Positions 40,925 to 50,204 are shown, counted from the first letter of the stretch. The stretch is 64,000 nt of DNA from Hyphomonas sp. L-53-1-40 (GCF_000682775.1 NZ_AWFI01000021.1:1-64000); one strand, 5' to 3'. Program-made: numbers and translations. The notes: generated by a model from the sequence alone, not told the origin.

Positions 40925-41329
40925 ATGATCTCGCATGTGACCTTGGGCACGAATGATCTGGAAAATGCAGCTGCCTTTTACGAGCCGATCATGCAGGCGC
41001 TTGGGAATCCGCGTGTACCATTCGAGCGGTCTGATCCGTTTATCATGTGGCGGCGTCCGGGCGATGACCGCCCGCTGGTCGCTTTGGTACGGCCGTTCAA
41101 TGACCAGCGACACGAGCCGGGCAATGGCCAGATGCTCGCCCTGCTCGCACCCGACCGGCCCAGCGTAGATGAGGCGCACGCAATTGCCATCTCTCGCGGC
41201 GCTCAGGATGAGGGTACCCCGTGCCTGCGCCCGCAATATCACGCGAATTATTACGGGGCATATTTCCGAGATCTCGATGGAAACAAGATTTGCATCGTTT
41301 GCCACGATCCCGATGGACGAGGCGGCTAG
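40925..41329 (+). CDS. VOC family (glyoxalase-like) protein
   Basis: A 134-residue vicinal-oxygen-chelate protein: ISHVTLGTNDLENAAAFYEPIMQALG at the start and YYGAYFRDLDGNKICIVCH at the end, the usual betaalphabetabetabeta modules. His, Glu-type metal ligands are partly visible (H in ISHVTLG, a polar D in RDLDGNK). Substrate unknown. Sits between trpB and cutA in the same direction, 11 bp after trpB. Confidence 0.88.
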   Translation: MISHVTLGTNDLENAAAFYEPIMQALGNPRVPFERSDPFIMWRRPGDDRPLVALVRPFNDQRHEPGNGQMLALLAPDRPSVDEAHAIAISRGAQDEGTPCLRPQYHANYYGAYFRDLDGNKICIVCHDPDGRGG

Positions 41330-41375
41330 AAAATGTTCCCCTGCGTCTTCACTTTTCTTTTGTCGAGAGAGCAAA

Positions 41376-41696
41376 TTGACTGATCTCCTTCTCATTCGCA
41401 TTACCTGTCCGTCTCGCCGTGTGGCCGAGGAAATTGGCGACGCGGCCATCGAGCACCGTCTCGCTGCCTGCGCCAATCTCGAAGGGCCGGTCTCGTCCAC
41501 CTATCGCTGGAAGAGTGTGGTGGAGCAGGCCTTCGAATTCGTATTATGGCTGAAAGCGCCAAAAGCGAATTGGGATCGGATCGAAGCCCTCGTCCTGACG
41601 CACCATCCCTATGACGTACCCGCTATGGTCGCATTGCCTTGCATTCAGGCGAATGCGCCTTATGAGGCATGGGTTCACGAGAATACGGACACCTGA
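41376..41696 (+). CDS. cutA: Divalent-cation tolerance protein CutA
   Basis: A 106-residue CutA1-type trimeric protein: LLLIRITCPSRRVAEEIGDAAIEHRLAACANLEGPVSSTYRWKSVVEQAFEFVLWLKAP, then HPYDVPAMVALPCIQANAPYEAWV. Bacterial CutA has been linked to copper tolerance; a general role is unclear. No ATG is available; the best start is TTG at 41376, with GAGAGAG just upstream. The stop overlaps the trpA ATG (TGATG), so CutA and TrpA are translationally coupled. Confidence 0.9.
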   Translation: MTDLLLIRITCPSRRVAEEIGDAAIEHRLAACANLEGPVSSTYRWKSVVEQAFEFVLWLKAPKANWDRIEALVLTHHPYDVPAMVALPCIQANAPYEAWVHENTDT

Positions 41697-42523
41697 TGCC
41701 AACTTCCCGCATTACAGACACCTTCGCCCGCGCAAGCGGCGAATCCCGCGCCGTTCTGGTTTCCTACCTTATGGCCGGCGACCCCGACCTTGAGACGAGC
41801 TATGCCGCCATGTGCGCGCTGCGCGACAATGGCGCCGATATCATTGAGCTTGGCGCGCCCTTTACCGACCCGATGGCCGATGGGGCATCCATTCAGAAGG
41901 CGGGCTTGCGCGCGCTCGCCAATAAAACAACGCTCGCTGACACGCTGGCGCTGGCGGCACGGTTTCGCGCCGAGGACCAGACAACGCCTGTCATTATCAT
42001 GGGATATGCCAATCCTGTGTTCTGCATGAGATATGCTGAGTTCGCCAAGGCGGCTCATGCAGCCGGTGTCGACGGAACGATCCTGGTAGATTTGCCGCCG
42101 GAAGAAGATGGCGAACTGCGCGAGGCCTATGCGCAATACGATCTTTCCGTCATTCGGCTTGCGACCCCCACCACTCATGAAAACCGGATGAAAAAGGTTG
42201 CCGAAGGCGCCAGCGGATTCCTCTATTTTGTCGCTGTGACAGGCGTTACAGGCGCTGGCAGCGCGGATCCGCAGGCGATTGCCGGGAACATTGAAATGGC
42301 CAAACGTGTTTCAGGATTGCCGGTCTGTGTGGGTTTTGGCGTCAAAACTGGCGCTCAAGCTGCAGAAATGGCTAAAATTGCCGATGGGGTTGTCGTAGGC
42401 TCCGCTTTCGTGGAGCATGCAGAAAAGGCCCACGAATCGGGGGATTTTGCCAGTGCACCGCGGGGAATGGGCGCGTTGGCGAAGGAGTTGAGCTCGGCGA
42501 TCAGAACGATCACCAAGCCTTAA
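41696..42523 (+). CDS. trpA: Tryptophan synthase alpha chain
   Basis: A 275-residue TIM-barrel lyase producing indole for TrpB. Catalytic residues are in DIIELGAPFTDPMADG (Glu51, Asp62); VDGTILVDLPPEE and FLYFVAVTGVTGAG are standard, as is CVGFGVKTGAQAAEM. The ATG at 41696 overlaps the cutA stop by one base. Confidence 0.97.
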   Translation: MPTSRITDTFARASGESRAVLVSYLMAGDPDLETSYAAMCALRDNGADIIELGAPFTDPMADGASIQKAGLRALANKTTLADTLALAARFRAEDQTTPVIIMGYANPVFCMRYAEFAKAAHAAGVDGTILVDLPPEEDGELREAYAQYDLSVIRLATPTTHENRMKKVAEGASGFLYFVAVTGVTGAGSADPQAIAGNIEMAKRVSGLPVCVGFGVKTGAQAAEMAKIADGVVVGSAFVEHAEKAHESGDFASAPRGMGALAKELSSAIRTITKP

Positions 42524-42552
42524 GTGTTGATTGCCGCCGAGGAGGTTCTGGC

Positions 42553-43536
42553 ATGAACTGGATTACCAAGGTCACCCCGCCGGGCCTGAAGACCATGCTC
42601 GCGAAGAAGGACACGCCCGACGATTTGTGGGTGAAATGTCCTCTGTCCGGCGAACTGGTCTACAAGACCGATCTGGAAGAAAACTGGCATGTCACACCAG
42701 CTGGCGCGCATCTGCGGATCAGCCCGCGCACCCGCCTGCGCCTCCTGTTCGATGATGAGCGCTGGGAGCCTTTAGCCCTGCCATCGGTTCCGCATGACCC
42801 CCTGAAATTCAAGGATGACAAGCCTTATCCGTCGCGCCTGAAGGCTGCGAAGGCCAAGATTGCGGCCCGCGACAAGAAAGAGTCCGAAAATGGCGGCGCG
42901 CCGATCATCCAGGAAGACTGTATGGTGGCGGCCTATGGAAAGATCGGCGGTGTCCCCACAGTTGTGCTGGTTCAGGATTTCGCCTTCATGGGTGGGTCGC
43001 TGGGCATGGCGGCAGGAGAAGGCTTTGTAGCGGCTGCGCAAATGGCGCTGGCCCGCAAGGCGGGCTTTGTTGTCTGCACAGCATCCGGTGGTGCCCGCAT
43101 GCAGGAAGGCACGCTGAGCCTGATGCAGATGCCGCGCACGACGCTCGCGATCAATGAACTGGCTGAAGCCAAACTACCTTATATCGTGCTACTGACTGAT
43201 CCGACGTCGGGCGGTGTGTCGGCGTCTTATGCGATGCTTGGCGACATCCATATTGCCGAACCTGGCGCAATGATCGCTTTTTCCGGCCCGCGTGTGATTG
43301 AACAGACTATTCGCGAAAGCCTGCCGAAAGGGTTCCAGCGATCCGAATTCCTGCGCGAAAAGGGCCAGGTGGACATTGTCTGTGACCGGCGCAAACTGAA
43401 GGACACGATCTCCAATGTCCTGTCGATGCTAATGCCAAATGTGCGGCGCGCTGAAGATCGCCTGCCGGTTTCTCTGACACCACCCAAAACGCATGCCGCC
43501 AAGACCCCAAACAAGAGTAAGGGCAGCTCTGCTTGA
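42553..43536 (+). CDS. accD: Acetyl-CoA carboxylase carboxyltransferase beta subunit
   Basis: A 327-residue subunit for malonyl-CoA formation. The carboxyltransferase core is intact: CTASGGARMQEGTLSLMQM, LPYIVLLTDPTSGGVSASYAMLGDIHIAEPGAMIAFSGPRVIEQTI. The N-terminal zinc ribbon is not: where most bacteria have CPxC...CPxC, this protein reads VKCPLSGELVYKTDLEENWHVTPAGAH with one Cys. Other alphaproteobacteria show the same loss, so this is lineage-typical, not damage. Its stop overlaps the folC TTG start. Confidence 0.96.
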   Translation: MNWITKVTPPGLKTMLAKKDTPDDLWVKCPLSGELVYKTDLEENWHVTPAGAHLRISPRTRLRLLFDDERWEPLALPSVPHDPLKFKDDKPYPSRLKAAKAKIAARDKKESENGGAPIIQEDCMVAAYGKIGGVPTVVLVQDFAFMGGSLGMAAGEGFVAAAQMALARKAGFVVCTASGGARMQEGTLSLMQMPRTTLAINELAEAKLPYIVLLTDPTSGGVSASYAMLGDIHIAEPGAMIAFSGPRVIEQTIRESLPKGFQRSEFLREKGQVDIVCDRRKLKDTISNVLSMLMPNVRRAEDRLPVSLTPPKTHAAKTPNKSKGSSA

Positions 43537-44786
43537 TCGGTGACAGTTCGGCCCTGGCCGAGGCGCTGGGGCGGTTCGAAGGGCTATATCCAGACACGAT
43601 TGAACTATCGCTCGGGCGCGTCTTGAATGCGCTTGAGATGCTTGGACGGCCGCAAGACGGGCTTCCGCCCGTGATTCATGTGGCCGGAACCAACGGCAAA
43701 GGGTCCACCTGCGCCTTCATGCGGGCCATGATGGAAGCAGCGGGCCTTAGCGTTCATGTCTTTACCAGTCCGCACCTCGTGCGTTTCAACGAGCGTATCC
43801 GGCTCGCCGGTGAGATCGTGGATGATGCGCGCCTGATCGACTGGCTGGAGCGAACCCATGACGCGATCAAGGGGCAGGAGATCACACAATTCGAGGCGAC
43901 CACGGCCACGGCCCTGCTCGCCTTCTCGGAAGTGCCCGCCGATGTACTGATCCTCGAAGTCGGACTTGGTGGCAGCTATGATGCGACCAATGTGATCGAG
44001 CAGCCCGCGCTGAGCGTCATTACGCCGATCGATTTTGATCACAAGGCCTTTCTCGGCTCGGATATTCGCAAGATTGCGGGTGAGAAAGCGGGGATCATCA
44101 AGTCCGGCCGCCCGGCGCTGACCGCGATCCAGCGCAAGATCTGTGACGATGTCATCGCAAAACGGGCCGAAGATGTTGGCGCGCCGCTCTATCGCCTGAA
44201 AGCGCACTTCATTGATGCAATGCCGGAAGACCTTGGCCTGTTGGGCGAACACCAGCGGGCCAATGCGGCTCTGGCCGCCATGGCCGTGCAGCTGTTCGGG
44301 AATTCCACAATCATCGACCAGAATGCGATCTTCGAAGGCGCCCGCAACGTGGTGTGGCCTGCGCGTATGCAGCGCCTGAAAGACGGGCCGCTTACGGCGC
44401 TCGCTCCCGATCAGGAAATCTGGCTGGATGGCGGACACAATCCGCATGCGGCCCGCGCCATTGCGAGACAGCTGAACAACATGCCCGGGCGTACCGCACT
44501 GGTCGCAGCCATGCTCGCCTCCAAGGATGCGACCGGCTATTTCATGCCGTTCCGGCAGGTGCGACCTGAGGTCTTCACCTTGCCGAACGCGCCGGGTCAT
44601 CAGGGCGCCGAACCTCAAGCCTTGGCGGAAGCGGCCACCAATGCGGGGCTGAAAGCCGCCGCGTGCGACAGCCTCGAAGCTGCGCTCAAGGCTGCGGCGG
44701 CAACCGGCGTTGAGCGTATCCTGATTTGCGGATCTCTGTATCTGGCAGGGGAGGTGCTCGCGCGGAATGGCGAGCCGCCAGTGTAG
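43533..44786 (+). CDS. folC: Bifunctional folylpolyglutamate/dihydrofolate synthase
   Basis: A 417-residue Mur-ligase-type enzyme adding glutamates to folates. P-loop HVAGTNGKGSTCAFM, then VHVFTSPHLVRFNERIRL, EVGLGGSYDATNV, ITPIDFDHKAFLG, and DGGHNPHAARAIA. The start is TTG at 43533, overlapping the accD stop (TTGA), a 4-bp coupling common to this pair in alphaproteobacteria. It ends 2 bp before the convergent coaBC. Confidence 0.95.
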   Translation: MIGDSSALAEALGRFEGLYPDTIELSLGRVLNALEMLGRPQDGLPPVIHVAGTNGKGSTCAFMRAMMEAAGLSVHVFTSPHLVRFNERIRLAGEIVDDARLIDWLERTHDAIKGQEITQFEATTATALLAFSEVPADVLILEVGLGGSYDATNVIEQPALSVITPIDFDHKAFLGSDIRKIAGEKAGIIKSGRPALTAIQRKICDDVIAKRAEDVGAPLYRLKAHFIDAMPEDLGLLGEHQRANAALAAMAVQLFGNSTIIDQNAIFEGARNVVWPARMQRLKDGPLTALAPDQEIWLDGGHNPHAARAIARQLNNMPGRTALVAAMLASKDATGYFMPFRQVRPEVFTLPNAPGHQGAEPQALAEAATNAGLKAAACDSLEAALKAAAATGVERILICGSLYLAGEVLARNGEPPV

Positions 44787-44788
44787 CG

Positions 44789-46021
44789 CTATTCAGCGGC
44801 GAGTTTCATCCCGTCGCCTTCATCATTCAGCGTTTCAGCGACCTTGTGCGCCAGTCGGCGCGCCACTTCGGTCTTGCCCATGCGTGGCCAGCGTTCGGAT
44901 CCGTCCCGGGTGATCAAGGCAATCTCGTTTTCCGAGCCGCCCATCACATCCCCGGAGACATCATTGGCGACGATCCAGTCACAATTCTTGCGGGCGAGCT
45001 TCGCTTCAGCGTGCTCCTCGACATCATGGGTCTCTGCGGCGAAGCCGATCACCAGGGCGGGTCGGTGCTTGCGCTTGTTGGCCAGCGTCTTGAGGATGTC
45101 CGGGTTTTCGGTCAGTTCCATGGAGGGATGTTCGCTGCCCGCGCCCTTGATCTTCAGCTTCTTGGTTGCGGCCCGTGCCGGGCGCCAGTCAGCAACTGCG
45201 GCCACAGAAACGAACACGTCAGCAGGCAGAGCGTCCTCGCAGGCCTTCAACATCTGGCGGGCTGTCTCGACCGGTACGAAATTCACTCCCCGTGGTGCGG
45301 GCAGGGCGACCGGACCGGAGACTAAAGTGACCTGCGCACCAAGACACGCGAGCGCTTCGGCAATCGCATAGCCTTGCTTGCCGGAAGAGTGGTTGGACAA
45401 GAACCGAACAGGATCCAGCGGTTCGCGTGTCGGGCCTGCTGTGACAAGCGCGTGGGTTCCCGCGAGTGCGCCGGTGGCGTCTCCTGCCAGCATGCGTTCG
45501 ATTTCTTCGGCGATGACCGGAAGTTCCGGAAGGCGGCCAGGACCGAATTCACCGCAGGCCATCGCGCCTTCGTCCGGCTCCATCACCGTCACGCCATCCG
45601 CGCGGAGCGTTTCGACATTCCGCATGGTTGCCGGATGCTGCCACATGCGCACATTCATGGCGGGTACCATCAGGACAGGCTTGTTGGTCGCGAGCAGCGT
45701 TGTGGAGGCGAGGTCATTGGCAAGACCGCCCGCAGCCTTGGCCATCAGATCTGCTGTGGCCGGGCACACGACCACGAGATCAGCCGAGCGGGACAGCTCA
45801 ATATGGCCCATTTCCGCTTCGTCACTGAGGTTGAACAGCTCGGTATAGACCTTGTCGCCGGACAGTGCGGAGACCGAGAGAGGGGTGACGAATTCCTGGC
45901 CGCCTTTCGTCACGATGCAACGGCAGGCAATGTCGCGGCGCCGCAACTCCCGGATCAGTTCCAGGCTTTTATAGGCGGCAATGCCACCGGAAATGATCAA
46001 AAGGATGCGTTTCTGCGTCAT
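44789..46021 (-). CDS. coaBC: Bifunctional phosphopantothenoylcysteine decarboxylase/phosphopantothenate-cysteine ligase
   Basis: A 410-residue coenzyme A enzyme. CoaC domain (1-185): [33 protein letters not shown] and [13 protein letters not shown] with the catalytic Cys. CoaB domain (186-410): [31 protein letters not shown] and DWIVANDVS. Order with ubiB and ubiE is the usual alphaproteobacterial one. The 126 bp to ubiB hold no gene; they probably carry the coaBC promoter. Confidence 0.97.
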   Translation of the reverse strand: MTQKRILLIISGGIAAYKSLELIRELRRRDIACRCIVTKGGQEFVTPLSVSALSGDKVYTELFNLSDEAEMGHIELSRSADLVVVCPATADLMAKAAGGLANDLASTTLLATNKPVLMVPAMNVRMWQHPATMRNVETLRADGVTVMEPDEGAMACGEFGPGRLPELPVIAEEIERMLAGDATGALAGTHALVTAGPTREPLDPVRFLSNHSSGKQGYAIAEALACLGAQVTLVSGPVALPAPRGVNFVPVETARQMLKACEDALPADVFVSVAAVADWRPARAATKKLKIKGAGSEHPSMELTENPDILKTLANKRKHRPALVIGFAAETHDVEEHAEAKLARKNCDWIVANDVSGDVMGGSENEIALITRDGSERWPRMGKTEVARRLAHKVAETLNDEGDGMKLAAE

Positions 46022-46147
46022 GGGGAAGCTCTATTCGTTAAGCCTGTCTTATCGCAAATTTCTTGCCGTTACCCCATGAAATCCCTGTGAACTTGGCGGC
46101 TCGGTTAAGGTTTTGGCGGGTTTCAGCAGGGAAATGACCGAAACGCG

Positions 46148-47662
46148 CTATTTCGCTGCCCAGATGCCCAGCGCAACCAGGGCCGCGATGAAGCCAAACC
46201 AGCCCCACCAGGGCGCAAACCGGCGTGGAAGCGGCGGGGGCGAAACCGGTTCGAGTAGTGAGGCCTCAAATTTGTCCATGACTTCTGGCAGACGCTTCAA
46301 CCGGTTGGTGATCTCTTTCACATTGCCGGCGACAAGCTTTGCGGCGCCCTCTGGGCCGAAGCTGCGCCGGATCCACGTGCCGACCACGGGTTCGGACGCA
46401 AACCATATATTGTGCGACGGGTCGATCGCGCGGGCGACGCCTTCCACTTGGACCATGGTCTTCTGGAGCAGGACAAGTTCCGGACGCAGGGACATTCCGA
46501 ATGTGTGCGTATAGTCGAACAATTGAAGCAGGACGCGACCCATCGAGACTTCTTCGGCCGGTTTGCCATGTACGGGTTCGCCGATGGAACGGAGAGCTTG
46601 TGCGAACTCCCCGATGGACTGGTTGGCCGGTACATAACCGGCCTCGAAATGGACTTCGGCAACACGGCGGTAATCGCGCTTCAGGAAGCCCCAAAGGATT
46701 TCGGCGAGGAAGCGGCGCTCGACCAGGCCGATCCGGCCAATGATTCCGAAATCCACCAGGGCCACCTTGCCTTCCGGCGTGATGATGAGATTGCCTTCAT
46801 GCATGTCCGCATGGAACACGCCGTATTCGATCGCATGGGTCAGGAAGCCCTGCGTGATGTCGTTCGCCAATTTCTTGCGGTCGATGCCGGGACGGTCCAG
46901 CGCTTTTGGATCGGTGAGAGAAACTCCGTCGATCCAGTCGATGGTAAGAACCCGGCGACCGGTGCGGTCCCAATCGACGGAGGGAATGACGAAATGGCCG
47001 GATTTCTGGCTGATTTCGTGCATTTCGTCTGCGCCGCCTGCTTCGAGGCGCAGGTCGGTTTCCCGCATCATGGCATTCGCAATGGTTTCAGTGAAAGCCA
47101 CAGGTTTCAGACGCTGGCTCTCGGCTGAGATGCCTTCGATGGTGCGCGCAGCGCGTTTCATGGCAGAAAGCTCCACCATCAATTTGTGCTCAATGCCCGG
47201 CCGCAGGATTTTCACGGCGCGTTCGCCTTCTGGCAGGGACATCTTGTGGACCTGCGCGATGGACGCGGCCGCAACCGGGTCTGACAATTCGGCAAACAGG
47301 CGTGCGGCGTCAGCCTCACCAAACTCTTCCGCGAGGGCGGCGCGCGCCGCTTTCATCGAAAAGGGCGGCAGCTTGTCCTTCAGACGGCCCAGATCCTGGG
47401 TGACTTCAGCGCCGAACACATCCGGGCGCGTGGCCAGGAACTGCCCCAGCTTGATATAAGCCGGTCCCAGCTTTTCCAATGCGCGGGCAAGCCGCTGGCC
47501 AGGCCGTCCGCGCGCCCCACCACCAAGGACGCGTAGCACCCGCCCGGCGATGCGGGCAGGCAGAGGCAGGCGTGTCTGGTAAGCGCCCGGCAGGATCACA
47601 TCATGACGTGCCAACGCAATGCCAGCGCGCATCAAGCGGCGATAATCTCCAATCAGTCCCAT
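46148..47662 (-). CDS. ubiB: Ubiquinone biosynthesis regulatory kinase UbiB
   Basis: A 504-residue atypical kinase/ATPase of the ABC1/ADCK/UbiB family. The hallmark KxGQ is KLGQ (residues 71-74); VAAASIAQVHKMSLPEGERAVKIL carries the Ala-rich nucleotide loop; HADMHEGNLIITPEGKVALVDFGIIGRI is the catalytic loop and metal-binding DFG. One C-terminal membrane helix (WWGWFGFIAALVALGIWAAK) anchors it. It supports ubiquinone synthesis at the inner membrane. Confidence 0.96.
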   Translation of the reverse strand: MGLIGDYRRLMRAGIALARHDVILPGAYQTRLPLPARIAGRVLRVLGGGARGRPGQRLARALEKLGPAYIKLGQFLATRPDVFGAEVTQDLGRLKDKLPPFSMKAARAALAEEFGEADAARLFAELSDPVAAASIAQVHKMSLPEGERAVKILRPGIEHKLMVELSAMKRAARTIEGISAESQRLKPVAFTETIANAMMRETDLRLEAGGADEMHEISQKSGHFVIPSVDWDRTGRRVLTIDWIDGVSLTDPKALDRPGIDRKKLANDITQGFLTHAIEYGVFHADMHEGNLIITPEGKVALVDFGIIGRIGLVERRFLAEILWGFLKRDYRRVAEVHFEAGYVPANQSIGEFAQALRSIGEPVHGKPAEEVSMGRVLLQLFDYTHTFGMSLRPELVLLQKTMVQVEGVARAIDPSHNIWFASEPVVGTWIRRSFGPEGAAKLVAGNVKEITNRLKRLPEVMDKFEASLLEPVSPPPLPRRFAPWWGWFGFIAALVALGIWAAK

Positions 47663-47721
47663 GCCATGCTCCGCGTGCCAACGGGAACCGGCGGGGTCCG
47701 AGGGCGTTTGATGTGGGAAGA

Positions 47722-47738
47722 TATAATTGTTGAGGAGG
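47722..47738 (+). promoter_or_regulatory. TATAAT and AGGAGG ahead of the 59-residue ORF
   Basis: TATAAT at 47722-47727 is a perfect -10; AGGAGG at 47733-47738 is a perfect ribosome binding site 5 bp before the ATG at 47744. No -35 match is evident at the right distance. If the -10 is used, the mRNA leader is only about 10 nt. Confidence 0.4.
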
Positions 47739-47743
47739 CTGTC

Positions 47744-47923
47744 ATGGCCACTAAAAAAGCATCAAAAAACAAAGGAACTCTATACTTTGTGACGAGTGGA
47801 CTGCTTGTGGCTGCAATGATTGCGGCAGCGATCTACTATGCGGAGCCAAGTCAAACACCTGACCAGCTGTTGCTGGACCCGGCATTGAGATCTGGTTTGG
47901 CAGCGGATTCAAGCCCGGGCTAA
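47744..47923 (+). CDS. Small single-pass membrane protein
   Basis: A 59-residue protein: a basic start MATKKASKNKGT, one hydrophobic helix (LYFVTSGLLVAAMIAAAIYY, residues 13-32), then a short polar tail. It stands alone on the plus strand between ubiB and ubiE, which both run the other way. The AGGAGG site and positive-inside topology support a real gene. Family not recognised. Confidence 0.65.
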   Translation: MATKKASKNKGTLYFVTSGLLVAAMIAAAIYYAEPSQTPDQLLLDPALRSGLAADSSPG

Positions 47924-47929
47924 CTTGCA

Positions 47930-48718
47930 TCAGACCGCCCAACCGAAGTGCAGGGCGGCGATGCCCCCTGAATAATTTGTGACGCTGACACGAGAAAAGC
48001 CTGAAGCTTCAATTTCTTTGCGAAAGGCGTCCTGTGTCGGGAATTTCCTTATTGATTCAACAAGATACTGATAACTGTCGGCATCTCCCGCGACCAGGCT
48101 GCCGAGGCGCGGGATCACATTGAAACTGTATGTGTCGTATGCGGCCTGCAGGGCAGGGACCGTCATATGGCTGAACTCCAGAACGGCCAATCTGCCGCCC
48201 GGTTTCAACACGCGGCGGAACTCCCGTAATCCTTCCAGACGATCCGCAAAATTGCGAATTCCGAACGACACGGTGACGGCGTCAAATGCTCGGTCGGGAT
48301 AGGGCAAATTCTGGCCGTCGGCACAAACCCAGTCTAGCCGACCTTCCCATTTCGCATTGTCCGCGCGGGCTTTGCCTGCGTCCAGCATGGCATCATTGAT
48401 GTCGGACACGATTGCGGTGGCGGGCGTGTCGATACCCCTGCGCTTGCCCGCCTTGTCAGCCAAGGTGAGGAAGGCGCGTGCCAATTCGCCGGTGCCGCCA
48501 GCAACATCCAGATGGCGCTCGCCGGGCTGCGGGTTCACCTGATTCATCGCATCATGCTTCCAGAGGCGGTGGACGCCTGCGGACATGAGATCGTTCATCA
48601 GGTCGTAGCGGGACGCGACAGAGCGGAAGACGCCTTTCACGCGGGCGACCTTCTCCGTCTCGGTGACCTCTTCGAAGCCGAACGACACCTTGCGTTCCGT
48701 ATCTCTATCTGCAGACAT
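47930..48718 (-). CDS. ubiE: Demethylmenaquinone/2-polyprenyl-6-methoxy-1,4-benzoquinol methyltransferase
   Basis: A 262-residue SAM methyltransferase of ubiquinone/menaquinone synthesis. Signature elements are FGFEEVTETEKVARVKGVFRSVASRYDLMNDLMS, HLDVAGGTGELA (SAM motif I), VTVSFGIRNFADR and the closing NYSGGIAALHFGW. Start MSADRDTERK at 48718 is preferred; the ATG at 48745 adds nine residues. Divergent from mutM with 48 bp between them. Confidence 0.96.
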   Translation of the reverse strand: MSADRDTERKVSFGFEEVTETEKVARVKGVFRSVASRYDLMNDLMSAGVHRLWKHDAMNQVNPQPGERHLDVAGGTGELARAFLTLADKAGKRRGIDTPATAIVSDINDAMLDAGKARADNAKWEGRLDWVCADGQNLPYPDRAFDAVTVSFGIRNFADRLEGLREFRRVLKPGGRLAVLEFSHMTVPALQAAYDTYSFNVIPRLGSLVAGDADSYQYLVESIRKFPTQDAFRKEIEASGFSRVSVTNYSGGIAALHFGWAV

Positions 48719-48766
48719 GCGCGCCACCATAGTTGCCTCGATCACCCTAGGCTATATGCCATAGCC

Positions 48767-49612
48767 ATGCCTGAATTACCCGAAGTCGAGACAGTTCGCC
48801 GCGGACTTGCGCCGGTCATGGAGGGCCAGCGCATTGAGCGTTTGGTTCACAACCGGGCTGATCTACGGTTTCCCTTTCCTGACAAGTTCGCCGAGCGCCT
48901 TACCGGAGCGCGGATCACCCATCTTGGACGGAAAGCCAAATTCCTGACGCTTGCCTTGTCGACCGATGAAGTCCTGGTGATGCATCTTGGCATGACCGGC
49001 CGCTTTACCGTTGCCGGCGAGAAGCTCGGTGAATTTCATCATGAGACGGGGACTAACCCGCGCCACGATCATGTCGTCTTCAATCTCGGGAATGGAGCGT
49101 CGGTCACGTATAATGACCCGCGTCGATTTGGTTTCATGGAACTCTGGCCCGCGCAGCAGTTTCAGGCGTATCCAAGGTTAATGGCGATGGGGCCTGAACC
49201 GCTGTCCAATGGGTTTTCCGAAGCGTATCTGAATACAGTTCTGCGGGGGCGCAAGACGCCGATCAAATCGGCGCTGCTCGACCAGTCGGTGATTGCCGGG
49301 CTCGGTAATATCTATGTGTGCGAAGCGTTGTGGCGTGCGGGTGTATCCCCGCGCCGGCGTGCAGCAACCGTGCCCGGGCAGCGAGCCGCACGCCTCGTAC
49401 CGGCAATCAATGACGTTATAGCCGAAGCTATAGCAGCAGGCGGTTCATCCATCTCAGACTTTGCTAGCGCGAGTGGCGAGCTTGGCTATTTCCAGCACAC
49501 TTTCGCCGTCTATGACCGGGAAGGCGGACCTTGTCAGAACTGCACCAAGTCGATCCAGCGCATCGTCCAATCAGGCCGGTCGAGTTTCTTCTGTAGTGCT
49601 TGCCAGCGCTAG
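48767..49612 (+). CDS. mutM: Formamidopyrimidine-DNA glycosylase
   Basis: A 281-residue base-excision repair enzyme for oxidised purines. The N-terminal PELPEVETVRRGL supplies catalytic Pro and Glu; a conserved Lys is in FLTLALSTDEVLVMHLGMTGRF context; the H2TH region is KSALLDQSVIAGLGNIYVCEALWRAGVSP; the C-terminal zinc finger is CQNCTKSIQRIVQSGRSSFFCSACQ. The ATG at 48767 is fixed because the initiator Met must be removed to expose Pro. Confidence 0.97.
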   Translation: MPELPEVETVRRGLAPVMEGQRIERLVHNRADLRFPFPDKFAERLTGARITHLGRKAKFLTLALSTDEVLVMHLGMTGRFTVAGEKLGEFHHETGTNPRHDHVVFNLGNGASVTYNDPRRFGFMELWPAQQFQAYPRLMAMGPEPLSNGFSEAYLNTVLRGRKTPIKSALLDQSVIAGLGNIYVCEALWRAGVSPRRRAATVPGQRAARLVPAINDVIAEAIAAGGSSISDFASASGELGYFQHTFAVYDREGGPCQNCTKSIQRIVQSGRSSFFCSACQR

Positions 49613-50052
49613 CGGTGAGATGGCCCCAGTGCGGTTAGAACCTGAATAGCTGCTTCCAGATCATCTGCCCGTTCAAGGGAGTCGACGAGTTTTTTCGCCT
49701 CCCGCTTCAGCAAACCTATTCTGGCGCGCTCCAGGTCTCGAACCTGGGGTGCTGCAGGAAATGGCTCGTAGAAATAATTGATCGGCTTGCTGAGGGCGAT
49801 GGCTACGTCCCTCAACCTGCCAGCCGACAGGCGACTGCGGCCGGCCTCATACTTCTGAACCTGCTGAAAAGTCAGGCCAAGCTTTTCGGACAACGCCTCT
49901 TGCGTCATTCCCACTTCACGACGCGCCTGTCGGACTTGCCGACCGATAAAGCGGTCTGCATCTGTGGGTTTTCTTACGTCCTGGGGAGATGGGGCATGCG
50001 GCATCCTGGGTCCCTGAGGCCGGGTGTCTGACGCAATGCGCCGCGCACCCAT
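49609..50052 (-). CDS. XRE family HTH transcriptional regulator
   Basis: A 147-residue regulator. The HTH covers about residues 33-88: FIGRQVRQARREVGMTQEALSEKLGLTFQQVQKYEAGRSRLSAGRLRDVAIALSKPINYFYE. The C-terminal 55 residues are helical. Homologues in alphaproteobacteria often have the same LGLTFQQVQKYE recognition helix, but the target is unknown. ATG at 50004 is an alternative start. It overlaps mutM tail to tail by 4 bp. A short palindrome CGCAA-C-TTGCG lies at 50114-50124 upstream and might be its operator. Confidence 0.88.
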   Translation of the reverse strand: MGARRIASDTRPQGPRMPHAPSPQDVRKPTDADRFIGRQVRQARREVGMTQEALSEKLGLTFQQVQKYEAGRSRLSAGRLRDVAIALSKPINYFYEPFPAAPQVRDLERARIGLLKREAKKLVDSLERADDLEAAIQVLTALGPSHR

Positions 50053-50204
50053 TGAAATCAGGGGCTGACAATATTCAATCCTGAGTGGTTTTCAAGCCCA
50101 AAGAATGCCCGCACGCAACTTGCGATTGTGTGTCGAGTTTTGCTTTATCTGTCGAGGCGGCCAGAGCCAACATCCTCATGCAGGATGATCAATTGGTCCG
50201 ACGA

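Noticed and set aside
41169-41375. Longer cutA beginning near 41169
   Set aside because: This frame overlaps the VOC gene and lacks CutA similarity; family homology begins at the TTG at 41376.
42553-43536. accD as a damaged gene because its zinc-ribbon cysteines are absent
   Set aside because: The catalytic core and frame are intact, and the same ribbon loss is typical of alphaproteobacterial AccD.
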